Assembly: GCA_029251465.1 (NCBI GenBank)
Contig: JAQXDI010000007.1
Span: 62,001 to 126,000, forward strand
Reading direction: 5' to 3'
Length of the DNA stretch: 64,000 nt
Origin: Ascidiaceihabitans sp.
Lineage (GTDB): Bacteria; Pseudomonadota; Alphaproteobacteria; Rhodobacterales; Rhodobacteraceae
In this document: positions 1 through 8,468 of the stretch, one piece after another
Layout of the letters: each line of letters opens with the position of its first letter
How positions within the stretch are numbered: the stretch's first letter is position 1
Made by a program: the position numbers and the translations under genes
Notes under the pieces: generated by a model
What the model was told of the DNA's origin: nothing
Database searches by the model: none
Seen by the model: the letters and a program-made list of their open reading frames with translations, nothing else

Positions 1-1836
1 CGGACGCACCGTCAGGCCCGATACGGGGATGCGCGCAGGCCACATCGCAGGGGTCAAAACCGCGCCCGTTTGCAAGACATTGCGCGCCAGGCTGCGTTCG
101 CGCGATTGGTACAATCCGGGCAGCAGATCAGGGCGCGTGGCACCGTCGATCAGCTCGGGTCCGGCAACCCCCGGCATGGCACCCGCGTCGCGCAAAATGC
201 CAAAGCCGTTCATCACCTGCAACGGCGTCCACGTGGTGCCGTTCAAATCCTCGGCGTCGGGCAGGCGGGCGGATGACGAGATGGACAGCCGTTCCAGCAT
301 TTCGACGAACAAACCCGACAGCGGCAGCGTCGACCATTCGGCATTAGCGGTGACGTGAAACAGCACGATCTGCCCTTGGTCGATAACCTTGCGGGTAACC
401 AGCGGCGTGCCGTCGCTTAGCTCTGCGATGACGCGGTTGGCCAGTGTCGGATCGGGTTGTGCGACGACCTGCGATCGCACGACAACATCGTCCGGAATCG
501 ACAGCCCAAAGAATGGCGACGTGTCGGCAAAAGCGGCAACTGATTTGGGTTCTCCCCAGCTCATTGCGCCGCCAACTGACCGGCCACCAGATCGCAATCG
601 CACCGGCATCAAAGGGTGTTCTTCGACGCGGCTGACGTCGCTGGCGGCAACGCGCGGTCCGGCAAATCGCAGCAGCATGCCACCGGTTTCGATCCACGCA
701 AGCAACGCGTCGGTTTCGCGCTCGGACAACGTCGCGACATCGGCCAAAACAATCACGTCAGGGTTGGCCGGCAACACGTCGCTGAGCGCGCCTTCGATCA
801 GGTCCGCTGTCGGTTCCAGCGCCTGTTTCAAAAAGTGGAGGGGGGACAATAATTCCAGCCCCTCGCGGCCTTCGCGGGCTGAAACCAAAGCGACTTCGCG
901 GCGGCGCAAACCGTCGTCGACAAGCGTGGTCGCCCCGGCTGATCGGGTCCCTTGAATTTCGAAACGGGTGATGCGTGCGCGCAATTCTGAAGGCAAGACA
1001 AGCGCCACATCCGTGCTGGTTTGCCCCGCGTCAAAACTGGCCGTCGCGGTCGCCAAAGTGGCCCCGTTGCCCGCAGGATCACGGCCCTGCGCCAACACGA
1101 TCACGTCGCGCGCTTGGGTCGCACCAGAGCGTTCAACCGTCAGATCAATCGCCCCGTCGATGTAGCTGGCAGGGGTCAGCGCCAGTGTCTCACGACCCGA
1201 CTGAAACACCTGCAACGGACCAACCGTTTCGAGCGCTTCCAACACGGTGTCACGCCCGCCGTATTCTAGCCCATCGCTGAACCAAAGGCTGGATGACGCA
1301 TCCGCATCCGCGATGATTTGCGTGGCTTTCGAAACATTCTCGGCACTTGGTTGCCACGGGCGGGGGGGCAATCCGGCGAGCCGCGTGGCCCAAGTTGCGG
1401 CGGGCAGAAACAGCAAATCCGCAGGATTGCTCAGCTGCAAAACAGCGACGGTTTGACCGGCAGCACTGGCACGCGACATTTCCGATTGAACCGAATTCAT
1501 CCGCTGTGTGTGCCCGGCGGCACCGGCCCAAGACCCATCCAGAACGATCAGTAGCGGACCATTGGTCGTCGCGCTTGGATCTTCGGGATTAAGCACCGGT
1601 TGCGCGAGCCCGACAATGATTGCGGCAACCGCCAACATGCGCAGCAACAGCAACCACCACGGCGTGCGATCGGACACGGTTTCGTCGTCCTTGAGGCCCA
1701 GCAACAGCGCGACGCCCGGAAACTGCCGCTTGATCGGCGCGGGCGGAACGGCACGCAGCAACAGCCACAAAATCGGCAAAGCTGCCAACGCCACCAGCAA
1801 CCACGGCGCTGCAAATCCGACACCAAAAATGGTCAT
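1..1836 (-). CDS. DUF4159 / BatA-like N-terminal membrane protein (C-terminus outside window)
   Basis: The frame is open from the ATG at 1836 to the window edge, 612 codons without a stop. The N-terminus (MTIFGVGFAAPWLL...) has a hydrophobic segment at about residues 8-28 and a second near 60-80, as in BatA/aerotolerance-type proteins. A vWA-like strand (LLIVLDGSWAG) follows, in which the usual DxSxS metal site is incomplete. Later sequence is a class-I-amidotransferase-like region (for example VIVLADVATLSERE). In Rhodobacterales this arrangement normally ends in a DUF4159 domain, which would lie beyond the window. The start overlaps the DUF58 stop as ATGA (1833-1836), so translation is probably coupled. 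Likely an inner-membrane partner of the MoxR ATPase; substrate unknown. Confidence 0.8.
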   Translation of the reverse strand, partial: MTIFGVGFAAPWLLVALAALPILWLLLRAVPPAPIKRQFPGVALLLGLKDDETVSDRTPWWLLLLRMLAVAAIIVGLAQPVLNPEDPSATTNGPLLIVLDGSWAGAAGHTQRMNSVQSEMSRASAAGQTVAVLQLSNPADLLFLPAATWATRLAGLPPRPWQPSAENVSKATQIIADADASSSLWFSDGLEYGGRDTVLEALETVGPLQVFQSGRETLALTPASYIDGAIDLTVERSGATQARDVIVLAQGRDPAGNGATLATATASFDAGQTSTDVALVLPSELRARITRFEIQGTRSAGATTLVDDGLRRREVALVSAREGREGLELLSPLHFLKQALEPTADLIEGALSDVLPANPDVIVLADVATLSERETDALLAWIETGGMLLRFAGPRVAASDVSRVEEHPLMPVRLRSGGRSVGGAMSWGEPKSVAAFADTSPFFGLSIPDDVVVRSQVVAQPDPTLANRVIAELSDGTPLVTRKVIDQGQIVLFHVTANAEWSTLPLSGLFVEMLERLSISSSARLPDAEDLNGTTWTPLQVMNGFGILRDAGAMPGVAGPELIDGATRPDLLPGLYQSRERSLARNVLQTGAVLTPAMWPARIPVSGLTVRP

Positions 1837-2726
1837 ACCCGCACCCCGCCATTCAGCGCTTGGTAAAGCCACAAAAGCCCGGCCTGCGCGCTGCTATCGG
1901 TGTGGTGCAAACCGTATTGCCAACCGGTCAGGGCGCATAGCGATTGCAGCTCGGCCTTGCGTTCGGCGAGCCGCTGAAGATAGCGATCCTTGAGGTCATT
2001 CGCCTTGAGCGTTTCGTGCTGCACGGTGCCGCCGACGCTCTCGAAGATGGTGCGCCCGCGAAAGGGAAACGCTTCTTCTGAGGGGTCCAGAACATGCAAC
2101 AACGTGCCGCGCACACCACGATCTGCGGCCTTGGTCAGGGCAGTTTGCACCCCCGAAATATCACCCATGAAATCGGACACAAACAGCGCGGCCGCGTTGG
2201 GCAGCATCGCGCGATGCTCGGGCGGTTCGTATTCGATGTCTTGGTCTTGACTTAGCATGTCTGCGAGCCGCAAAATCTGGTCTTTGCCACGGCGCGGCGG
2301 TAGGCGGGTTCCGGTCAAACCGACACGTTCGCCCGCGCGGATCAGCAAGATCGCAGCGGCCAACGTCAGGGTCCGTGCGCGGTCCGCCTTTGTCGGCAAT
2401 GCATCGGTCGAGGCAAAGCGCATCGACGCCCCTTGATCGCACCACAACATCACCGATTGCGCTATTTGCCATTCGCGTTCGCGCACGAATTGCTGGTCAC
2501 CCATTGCGCTGCGACGGTGGTCGATCATGCGCCGGCTGTCGCCCACTTGCGCGGGGCGGTATTGCCAGAAATCGTCGCCCATTCCCGCCCGCCTGCGCCC
2601 GTGATCGCCCAGCAGAACGGCACCCGCCAAATGCTCTGCCCGTGCCAAAAGCGGCGGCAGAGTGGCGGCTTGGGATTCCGCTCTGGCCCGTAGACCAGCG
2701 GCGTTTTGGGCACCGTTTTGGATCAC
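1833..2726 (-). CDS. DUF58 domain-containing protein
   Basis: A 297-aa protein with the DUF58 signature at about residues 50-74 (GDDFWQYRPAQVGD, then RRMIDHRRSA). The family's usual form is YRxGDxxRxIDWxxSAR. The rest looks like a vWA-type alpha/beta fold (SVMLWCDQGASM; AALFVSDFMGD). DUF58 proteins are encoded next to MoxR ATPases and are thought to act with them in chaperone-like maturation of envelope or metal proteins. It sits between the moxR-like gene and the DUF4159 gene, overlapping both by 4 bases (ATGA), so the three form one operon. Exact role unknown. Confidence 0.85.
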   Translation of the reverse strand: MIQNGAQNAAGLRARAESQAATLPPLLARAEHLAGAVLLGDHGRRRAGMGDDFWQYRPAQVGDSRRMIDHRRSAMGDQQFVREREWQIAQSVMLWCDQGASMRFASTDALPTKADRARTLTLAAAILLIRAGERVGLTGTRLPPRRGKDQILRLADMLSQDQDIEYEPPEHRAMLPNAAALFVSDFMGDISGVQTALTKAADRGVRGTLLHVLDPSEEAFPFRGRTIFESVGGTVQHETLKANDLKDRYLQRLAERKAELQSLCALTGWQYGLHHTDSSAQAGLLWLYQALNGGVRV

Positions 2727-3742
2727 GCTGCGGCCTGCCCTTTGGTCATCTGTGCTGCCGTTTGATCGATCAAATCAGTCAGGCTGTCACCGCGTGCACG
2801 GGCCGCGAAATTCAACGCCATCCGGTGGCTTAGAACGGGGCGCGCCATGTCGATGACGTCCTCGATGGACGGGGCCAAACGACCCTCTAGCAAACAGCGG
2901 GCGCGTACGGCCAACATCAAAGCTTGGGCCGCACGTGGGCCAGGGCCCCACGCCACCGTTTCGCGAACCTGTTCAGACGCATCAGCACTGTCAGGACGAA
3001 AGGCGCGCACCAGATCCAAGATCGCCTCAACCACGCTTTCGCCCACAGGCATCCGGCGCAACAACGCTTGGGCGGCCAGCAGTTCACCGTCGCCAAACAC
3101 GGCCACGGCTTGCGCGTCTTCGTCACCGGTGGTTGCCATCAAAATATCGCGCTCTGTGTCGCGGTCGGGATAGTTCACGTCGATCTGCACAAGGAACCGG
3201 TCCAGCTGCGCTTCGGGCAGGGGGTAGGTGCCTTCTTGTTCAATCGGGTTCTGCGTTGCCAGCACGTGAAACGGATTGCCAAGCGGGCGATCCATTCCCG
3301 CAACCGTCACGGTTTTTTCCTGCATCGCCTGCAACAACGCAGATTGCGTGCGCGGACTGGCGCGGTTGATTTCATCCGCCATCAGCAACTGGCAAAACAC
3401 CGGACCCGGGACAAAGCGAAAGGCACGACTGCCATCGGTTTCAGTGTCCAACACCTCTGATCCTAAAATATCCGCAGGCATCAAATCCGGCGTGAACTGA
3501 ATGCGACTGCCATCCAGCCCCATCACGGTAGACAGCGTTTCGACCAGCCGCGTTTTACCCAAACCGGGCAAGCCAATCAGCAACCCGTGACCGCCACACA
3601 ACAGCGCCGTCAGCGTCAGGTCGACAACGCGCGCCTGCCCGATGAAACGCGCCGAAATGGACGCCTTGGCGCGCCCTAGTTTTTCGCCCAAGGCTTCGAT
3701 ATCAGCGACCATATCGGTTGCACTTGTTTGGGTTTCGCTCAT
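2723..3742 (-). CDS. MoxR-family AAA+ ATPase
   Basis: A 339-aa AAA+ ATPase. Walker A is GLPGLGKT at 57-64 and Walker B is LLMADE at about 119-124, followed by INRASPRTQSALLQAMQE, the characteristic MoxR stretch. Sensor 1 is ATQNP and an LDRF arginine-finger region follows. MoxR ATPases use ATP hydrolysis to remodel or activate client proteins, often with vWA partners encoded alongside. First gene of the moxR-DUF58-DUF4159 operon. The ATG at 3742 has a GGAGA ribosome site about 10 bases upstream and is divergent from the DUF1285 gene. Confidence 0.92.
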   Translation of the reverse strand: MSETQTSATDMVADIEALGEKLGRAKASISARFIGQARVVDLTLTALLCGGHGLLIGLPGLGKTRLVETLSTVMGLDGSRIQFTPDLMPADILGSEVLDTETDGSRAFRFVPGPVFCQLLMADEINRASPRTQSALLQAMQEKTVTVAGMDRPLGNPFHVLATQNPIEQEGTYPLPEAQLDRFLVQIDVNYPDRDTERDILMATTGDEDAQAVAVFGDGELLAAQALLRRMPVGESVVEAILDLVRAFRPDSADASEQVRETVAWGPGPRAAQALMLAVRARCLLEGRLAPSIEDVIDMARPVLSHRMALNFAARARGDSLTDLIDQTAAQMTKGQAAA

Positions 3743-3842
3743 GACATTTGTCTCCGACGGGTTATGTGGTTGTGCCTAACCTATCGCGTTGCGTGGGAAT
3801 GGCAAAACACATGAATGACTTAAATCAGGGGATTTGGTGGTC

Positions 3843-4418
3843 ATGAGCGGACAAAATATCGTGACACCGAACGCCGAAGGGCTGGTTGCCTCAATAAACG
3901 CCACGAAAGCGCGCGGATTGCCGCCGGTACATTTGTGGGATCCGCCGTTTTGCGGCGATTTGGACATGCGCATCGCCCGCGATGGCACGTGGTTTTACGA
4001 AGGTACGCCGATTGGCCGCCCCGGATTGGTGAAAATGTTCTCATCGATTCTCAAACGTGAGGACGGCAAATACTTTCTGGTGACCCCTGTCGAAAAGGTC
4101 GGAATCATCGTTGATGACGCGCCGTTTGTGGCGATTGATTTCGACGTAACTGGGACTGGCGAAAATCAGGTTTTGACCTTTACCACCCAAGTTGACGACA
4201 TGGCCAAAGCCGGCCCTGATTTGCCCATTCGAGTAGAGTGTGATCCCGAGACGGGCGAACCATCGCCCTACGTGCTGATCCGTTCCGATCTAGAGGCGTT
4301 GATTGATCGCAAAAGCTTTTACCGCCTTGTCGATCTCGGGGTGCATCACGACGGTTGGTTCGGCGTGTGGTCGGGCGGGCAGTTTTTCGGAATTATCCCG
4401 TCAGCAGAATTGGATTAA
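3843..4418 (+). CDS. DUF1285 domain-containing protein
   Basis: A 191-aa soluble protein matching DUF1285 throughout: HLWDPPFCGDLDMRIARDG near the N-terminus, then WFYEGTPIGRPGLVKMFSSI and EDGKYFLVTPVEKVGI. Biochemical function is not established for the family. I chose the ATG at 3843; the frame could also start at TTG 3834 or GTG 3837, but AGGGGA lies about 10 bases before this ATG. It is divergent from the moxR-like operon, and its stop codon shares TTAA (4415-4418) with the converging metallo-hydrolase gene. Confidence 0.85.
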   Translation: MSGQNIVTPNAEGLVASINATKARGLPPVHLWDPPFCGDLDMRIARDGTWFYEGTPIGRPGLVKMFSSILKREDGKYFLVTPVEKVGIIVDDAPFVAIDFDVTGTGENQVLTFTTQVDDMAKAGPDLPIRVECDPETGEPSPYVLIRSDLEALIDRKSFYRLVDLGVHHDGWFGVWSGGQFFGIIPSAELD

Positions 4419-5299
4419 AGCCGGTTCACCGGAATTTTCAGCTGCATATTGCCGCTTTCATCCGTGGGCACCTCGCCGGCGCGCATGTTCACTTGTAGCG
4501 ACGGGATGATCAGTTTTGGCACGGCTAGCTGCTTGTCTCGTGTTTCACGCATTTTGATGAAATCCTCGCGACTGGCGCCGTGACCGACGTGGATGTTCGC
4601 GGCCCTCTGATCGCCAATCGTGGTTTCCCAAGCGATCGCGCGTCCGTTCGGACCATAGTCGTGACACACGAACAACCTGACCGCATCCGGCAGGCTTAGA
4701 ACGCGTGAAATACTGTCGAACAATTGCCCCGCGTCACCCCCCGGAAAATCGGCACGCGCCGACCCGCCATCGGGCATAAACAACGTGTCACCAGCAAAGG
4801 CCGCGTCACCCATAACATGCACCATGCAGGCAGGCGTATGACCGGGGGTGTGCATCGCAAAGCATTGCAAAGAACCGACATTATAGCGGTCGCCATCCTT
4901 GAACAGGGCATCAAACTGCGACCCGTCGCGCTGGAATTCAGTGCCTTCGTTAAAGATCTTGCCAAAGGTGTCCTGCACCTCTTGGATATGTTCCCCGATC
5001 CCGATTCTGCCCCCCAGTTTTTGCTGGATATAGGGCGCACCCGACAGGTGATCGGCATGCACGTGCGTCTCGATAATCCATTCCAGATCCAGCCCACGCG
5101 CCGTGATGTCGGCGATGATTTCATCCGCACTTTCGTAACTGAGCCGACCCGCCGCCACGTCAAACTGCATCGTCGCATCAATGACCGCGCAGGCGTTGCT
5201 GTCGGGGTCTTTGACCACGTAACTGATGGTGTTTGATTGCGGGTCAAAGAACGCTTTTACGTCCGGTTTCTTGTCCAGATCGACGATAGGATTGGTCAT
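4415..5299 (-). CDS. MBL-fold metallo-hydrolase, ETHE1 / persulfide-dioxygenase-like
   Basis: A 294-aa metallo-beta-lactamase-fold protein. The metal motif is THVHADHLSG (HxHxDH), followed by HTPGHTPACM with the next metal His and FAGDTLF with the bridging Asp. The sequence layout (DPQSNTISYVV, DATMQFD, GRLSYESADEI) matches the ETHE1/Blh-like group, which oxidises glutathione persulfide or acts in sulfide detoxification; the exact substrate is inferred. The start at 5299 is set by AGGAGG 7 bases upstream; the frame extends 17 codons further without a good ribosome site. No sulfide regulator or quinone reductase lies next to it. Confidence 0.85.
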   Translation of the reverse strand: MTNPIVDLDKKPDVKAFFDPQSNTISYVVKDPDSNACAVIDATMQFDVAAGRLSYESADEIIADITARGLDLEWIIETHVHADHLSGAPYIQQKLGGRIGIGEHIQEVQDTFGKIFNEGTEFQRDGSQFDALFKDGDRYNVGSLQCFAMHTPGHTPACMVHVMGDAAFAGDTLFMPDGGSARADFPGGDAGQLFDSISRVLSLPDAVRLFVCHDYGPNGRAIAWETTIGDQRAANIHVGHGASREDFIKMRETRDKQLAVPKLIIPSLQVNMRAGEVPTDESGNMQLKIPVNRL

Positions 5300-5359
5300 A
5301 ACGAAGCCTCCTGTTGCGCACAATGTGGCACGCGGCAGATCAGTTTCCAAGGGTCACAA

Positions 5360-5374
5360 TGTCACGTGATGACA
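5360..5374. promoter_or_regulatory. Inverted repeat TGTCA-N5-TGACA between divergent genes
   Basis: TGTCACGTGATGACA is a perfect 5-bp inverted repeat with a 5-base spacer, flanked on both sides by ACAATG as a direct repeat. It lies between the divergent starts of the metallo-hydrolase (5299) and the molybdoenzyme (5433), where an operator would be expected. The binding protein is unknown. Confidence 0.35.
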
Positions 5375-5432
5375 ATGAGCAAAAAAACCGCCACGATGCT
5401 TGGGAACAGTCTGAAACGGATCGGATTCTTGG

Positions 5433-7721
5433 ATGAGCGACAGCTTCACACGCCTCACATCCAGCCATTGGGGGCCGGGCATTGTCCGCGTCAAAGGCGA
5501 CAAATTGGTCGGCGTCACAGCGCATGGCGATGACCCCGCGCCGTCGGAAATTAACGATAATATCGCCAGCAGCCTGAATGGGCGGGCGCGGGTTTTGCGC
5601 CCTGCAATCCGCAAAAGTTGGCTTGAAAACGGCACTACGCCGCGTGGGCGTGACAGCTTTGTCGAAGTCAGTTGGGACACGGCCCTCGATCATATCGCCG
5701 CCGAAATAACCCGTGTGCGCGGCACGTACGGCAACAATTCGATCTTCGCAGGGTCCTACGGCTGGGCCAGCGCTGGCCGTTTTCACCACGCACAAAGCCA
5801 GTTGAAACGGTTCCTGAACACGCAAGGCGGTTTCGTGCGCTCCGAAGGCAACTACAGCTTTAACGCGGCCCTTGGTTTGATGCCGTTTATCGTTGGCCCG
5901 TACCGCGCCCATGTGGCCGCCGCGACCCGCTGGTCTGTGATCGCGGAACACACCGATCTGATGGTGATGTTCGGCGGTATGGCTGAACGAAACACCCAAG
6001 TCAGCGACGGTGGTTTTGCGCGCCACAGGATGCAAGGAAACCTCGATGCGTGCCAGAAAAACGGCGTCGAATTCGTGAACGTCAGCCCCCTGCGATCCGA
6101 CTTTCGAAACGGTGCGCAATGGGTGCCTGCGCGTCCCGGTTCTGACGTGGCGTTGATGATGGGCTTGGCGCATACATTGCTAGACGGCGGGCTGCATGAC
6201 CAGCCGTTTTTAGATCGCTACACCGTCGGGTTTGATCGGTTCAAATCCTATCTGATGGGCGAAACCGACGGGCAGATCAAAGACGCTGAATGGGCTGCTG
6301 CTCAAACAGATATTCCCGCCCAGGACATCCGTGATCTGGCCCGGAAAATGGCAATGAAACGGACGATGATCAGCCTTGCCGCCGGTGTGCAACGTACTGA
6401 TTTCGGTGAACAACCTCTGTGGATGATCGTAACCTTGGCCGCGATGCTGGGGCAGATCGGCCTGCCCGGTGGCGGCTACGTTATTGGCTACGGTGTCAAC
6501 GGAAACATCGGCAATATGGAGCGGCCATTTCCGTGGGGTGCGCTGCCCCAAGGTGACAATCCGGTGCCCGATTTCATCCCCGTTGCGATGATTTCCGAGA
6601 TGCTGTTGAACGCGGGAAAACCGTTCGATTACCTCGGGGAAAAACACAAGTTTCCAGACGCGCGTATGGTCTGGTGGGCGGGCGGAAATCCGTTCCATCA
6701 CCACCAAGATTTGAACCGTCTGCATGCCGCATTCCAGACCCCTGAAACTGTGATCGTGAACGAGATCAACTGGACCGCAACCGCGCGCCACGCCGACATC
6801 GTTTTGCCTGTGGCGGCCCCTCAGGAACGGCTGGATTTCGGGGCGGGAAAATCCGACAACGCACTGATCCCGATGCCCCAAGCGGTCCCGCCCGCAGGCG
6901 AGGCGCGCGCCGAATTCGACATCTACGCAGCGCTGGAAAAACGGCTGGGCGGCACAGATTTCACCAAAGGAAAATCCCAAGACACATGGCTGCGTGACAT
7001 TTGGAAAGTGACGCAAGATCACGCAAAAGGCGCGCAAATTACGCTGCCAGATTGGGACGATTTTATCGCAGGCGACGTCGTGTCCTTGCCCGATCCGGCT
7101 CCGAACCAGATCTTTCTTGCCGATTTTCGCGCTGATCCCGTGGCCAACCCGTTGCCGACGCCAAGCGGTAAGATCGAGCTGTTCAGCGATACCATCGCCA
7201 AGTTCGATTTGCCCGATTGCAAGGGCCACGCGACATGGTTTCCGCCGCGCGATTTGACTGCGAAAACGCATCCGTTGTTCTTGATTTCAGGGCAACCGAA
7301 AACGCGCCTGCACAGTCAACTCGACAATGGTGACTACAGCCGTTCGCACAAAATTCAAGGGCGCGAACCGATCCTTGTTCATCCCGATGATGCCGCTGCA
7401 AGGGGCATTGAAAATGGTCAGATCGTTGAGGTTTTCAACGACCGCGGACGTTGCCTTGCCGGAGCAAAAGTCACCGATGAGGTTCGCAAAGGCTGCGTCT
7501 TTTTGTGGACCGGCGCGTGGTATGACCCCGACTTCGACGCCCCTCAAGCCCGCGACCGGCACGGCAACCCGAACGTGCTGACGCATGACGCGCGCACTTC
7601 GTCGTTGACCCAAAGCCCCGCGTCACATTCCGCGATGGTAGACGTTGCGAAATTCACCGAAACACCGCCAAATGTGCAAGCGTTTGAACCACCAGATTTC
7701 ACCAAAGGACCATCAAAATGA
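5433..7721 (+). CDS. Molybdopterin-dependent S/N-oxide reductase (BisC/TorA/DorA family), no export signal
   Basis: A 762-aa member of the DMSO-reductase family that binds bis-MGD. The segment GSYGWASAGRFHHAQ (107-121) matches the YGWxSxGR motif, in which the serine (about S113) is the molybdenum ligand of TorA, DorA and BisC. Other family blocks are WWAGGNPFHHHQDLNRL and NEINWTATARHADIVLPV. The protein starts directly with the catalytic fold: there is no Tat leader and no 4Fe-4S Cys motif, so it should be cytoplasmic, like BisC. Its stop overlaps the SDR start (ATGA, 7718-7721). Possible roles are methionine- or biotin-sulfoxide reduction; substrate not determinable from sequence. Confidence 0.88.
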   Translation: MSDSFTRLTSSHWGPGIVRVKGDKLVGVTAHGDDPAPSEINDNIASSLNGRARVLRPAIRKSWLENGTTPRGRDSFVEVSWDTALDHIAAEITRVRGTYGNNSIFAGSYGWASAGRFHHAQSQLKRFLNTQGGFVRSEGNYSFNAALGLMPFIVGPYRAHVAAATRWSVIAEHTDLMVMFGGMAERNTQVSDGGFARHRMQGNLDACQKNGVEFVNVSPLRSDFRNGAQWVPARPGSDVALMMGLAHTLLDGGLHDQPFLDRYTVGFDRFKSYLMGETDGQIKDAEWAAAQTDIPAQDIRDLARKMAMKRTMISLAAGVQRTDFGEQPLWMIVTLAAMLGQIGLPGGGYVIGYGVNGNIGNMERPFPWGALPQGDNPVPDFIPVAMISEMLLNAGKPFDYLGEKHKFPDARMVWWAGGNPFHHHQDLNRLHAAFQTPETVIVNEINWTATARHADIVLPVAAPQERLDFGAGKSDNALIPMPQAVPPAGEARAEFDIYAALEKRLGGTDFTKGKSQDTWLRDIWKVTQDHAKGAQITLPDWDDFIAGDVVSLPDPAPNQIFLADFRADPVANPLPTPSGKIELFSDTIAKFDLPDCKGHATWFPPRDLTAKTHPLFLISGQPKTRLHSQLDNGDYSRSHKIQGREPILVHPDDAAARGIENGQIVEVFNDRGRCLAGAKVTDEVRKGCVFLWTGAWYDPDFDAPQARDRHGNPNVLTHDARTSSLTQSPASHSAMVDVAKFTETPPNVQAFEPPDFTKGPSK

Positions 7722-8467
7722 CTAAACCAATCGCACTTGTTACCGGCGGCGCACAGGGTATCGGATACGCCTGCGCCGAGGCGCTCGCCGCTGATGGCGC
7801 ACGCATAATTTTGGCGGATATCAACGCAGATGGCGTGCAAGCGGCGGCAAAAAAACTGGGCAATGGAACGGTTGGGCTGGTCTGCGACATGGCTGATCCG
7901 GCGCAAATCACCGCGATGTTCGACGAGATTGAAACCAATCACGGCTTTGTCGAAGTCCTTGTGAACAATGCAGGAATTGCGCTGCCCGGCGATTTTCTGA
8001 CCATTGAGGCCGAACAATTCACCAAGGTTATCGACGTCAATTTGACGGGCACTTTCCTTGCCACTCAACGCGCTGCGCGCGCCATGGTTGCCAACAAAAT
8101 CGAGGGCGCAATTGTGAACATGTCGTCGGTTAATGCGGTGATTTCGATCCCATCAATCGCCGCTTATTGCGCGTCCAAAGGTGGCGTAATGCAGCTGACC
8201 AAGGCGTCGTCGCTCGCGCTTGCGCCGCACAACATCCGGGTCAATGCGGTTGGCCCCGGATCCATCGACACGGCGATGCTGGCAGGCGTCAATGCGGACC
8301 CCGCAGCCATGGCCACGGTCATGTCGCGCACGCCGCTAAAATCCATCGGTGAGGCGCGTGACGTCGCTGATGCCGTCGCATTTCTGGCCAGCAAAAAGGC
8401 GAAATACATCACGGGTGAAACGATCTACGTCGACGGTGGGCGTCTCGGGTTGAATTACACCTGCTAG
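7718..8467 (+). CDS. SDR-family NAD(P)-dependent oxidoreductase
   Basis: A 249-aa classical short-chain dehydrogenase. The cofactor motif is TGGAQGIG at 9-16, with D35-type acidic residue (ILADIN) after strand beta-2 suggesting NAD preference. NNAG, the catalytic Ser in NMSSVNAV and YCASK (YxxxK) are all present, as is the GPGSIDTAM segment. It resembles FabG/3-hydroxyacyl or sugar dehydrogenases, but substrate cannot be assigned. Translationally coupled to the molybdoenzyme, suggesting a shared pathway. Its stop is 1 base from the converging polA stop. Confidence 0.9.
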   Translation: MTKPIALVTGGAQGIGYACAEALAADGARIILADINADGVQAAAKKLGNGTVGLVCDMADPAQITAMFDEIETNHGFVEVLVNNAGIALPGDFLTIEAEQFTKVIDVNLTGTFLATQRAARAMVANKIEGAIVNMSSVNAVISIPSIAAYCASKGGVMQLTKASSLALAPHNIRVNAVGPGSIDTAMLAGVNADPAAMATVMSRTPLKSIGEARDVADAVAFLASKKAKYITGETIYVDGGRLGLNYTC

Positions 8468-8468
8468 G

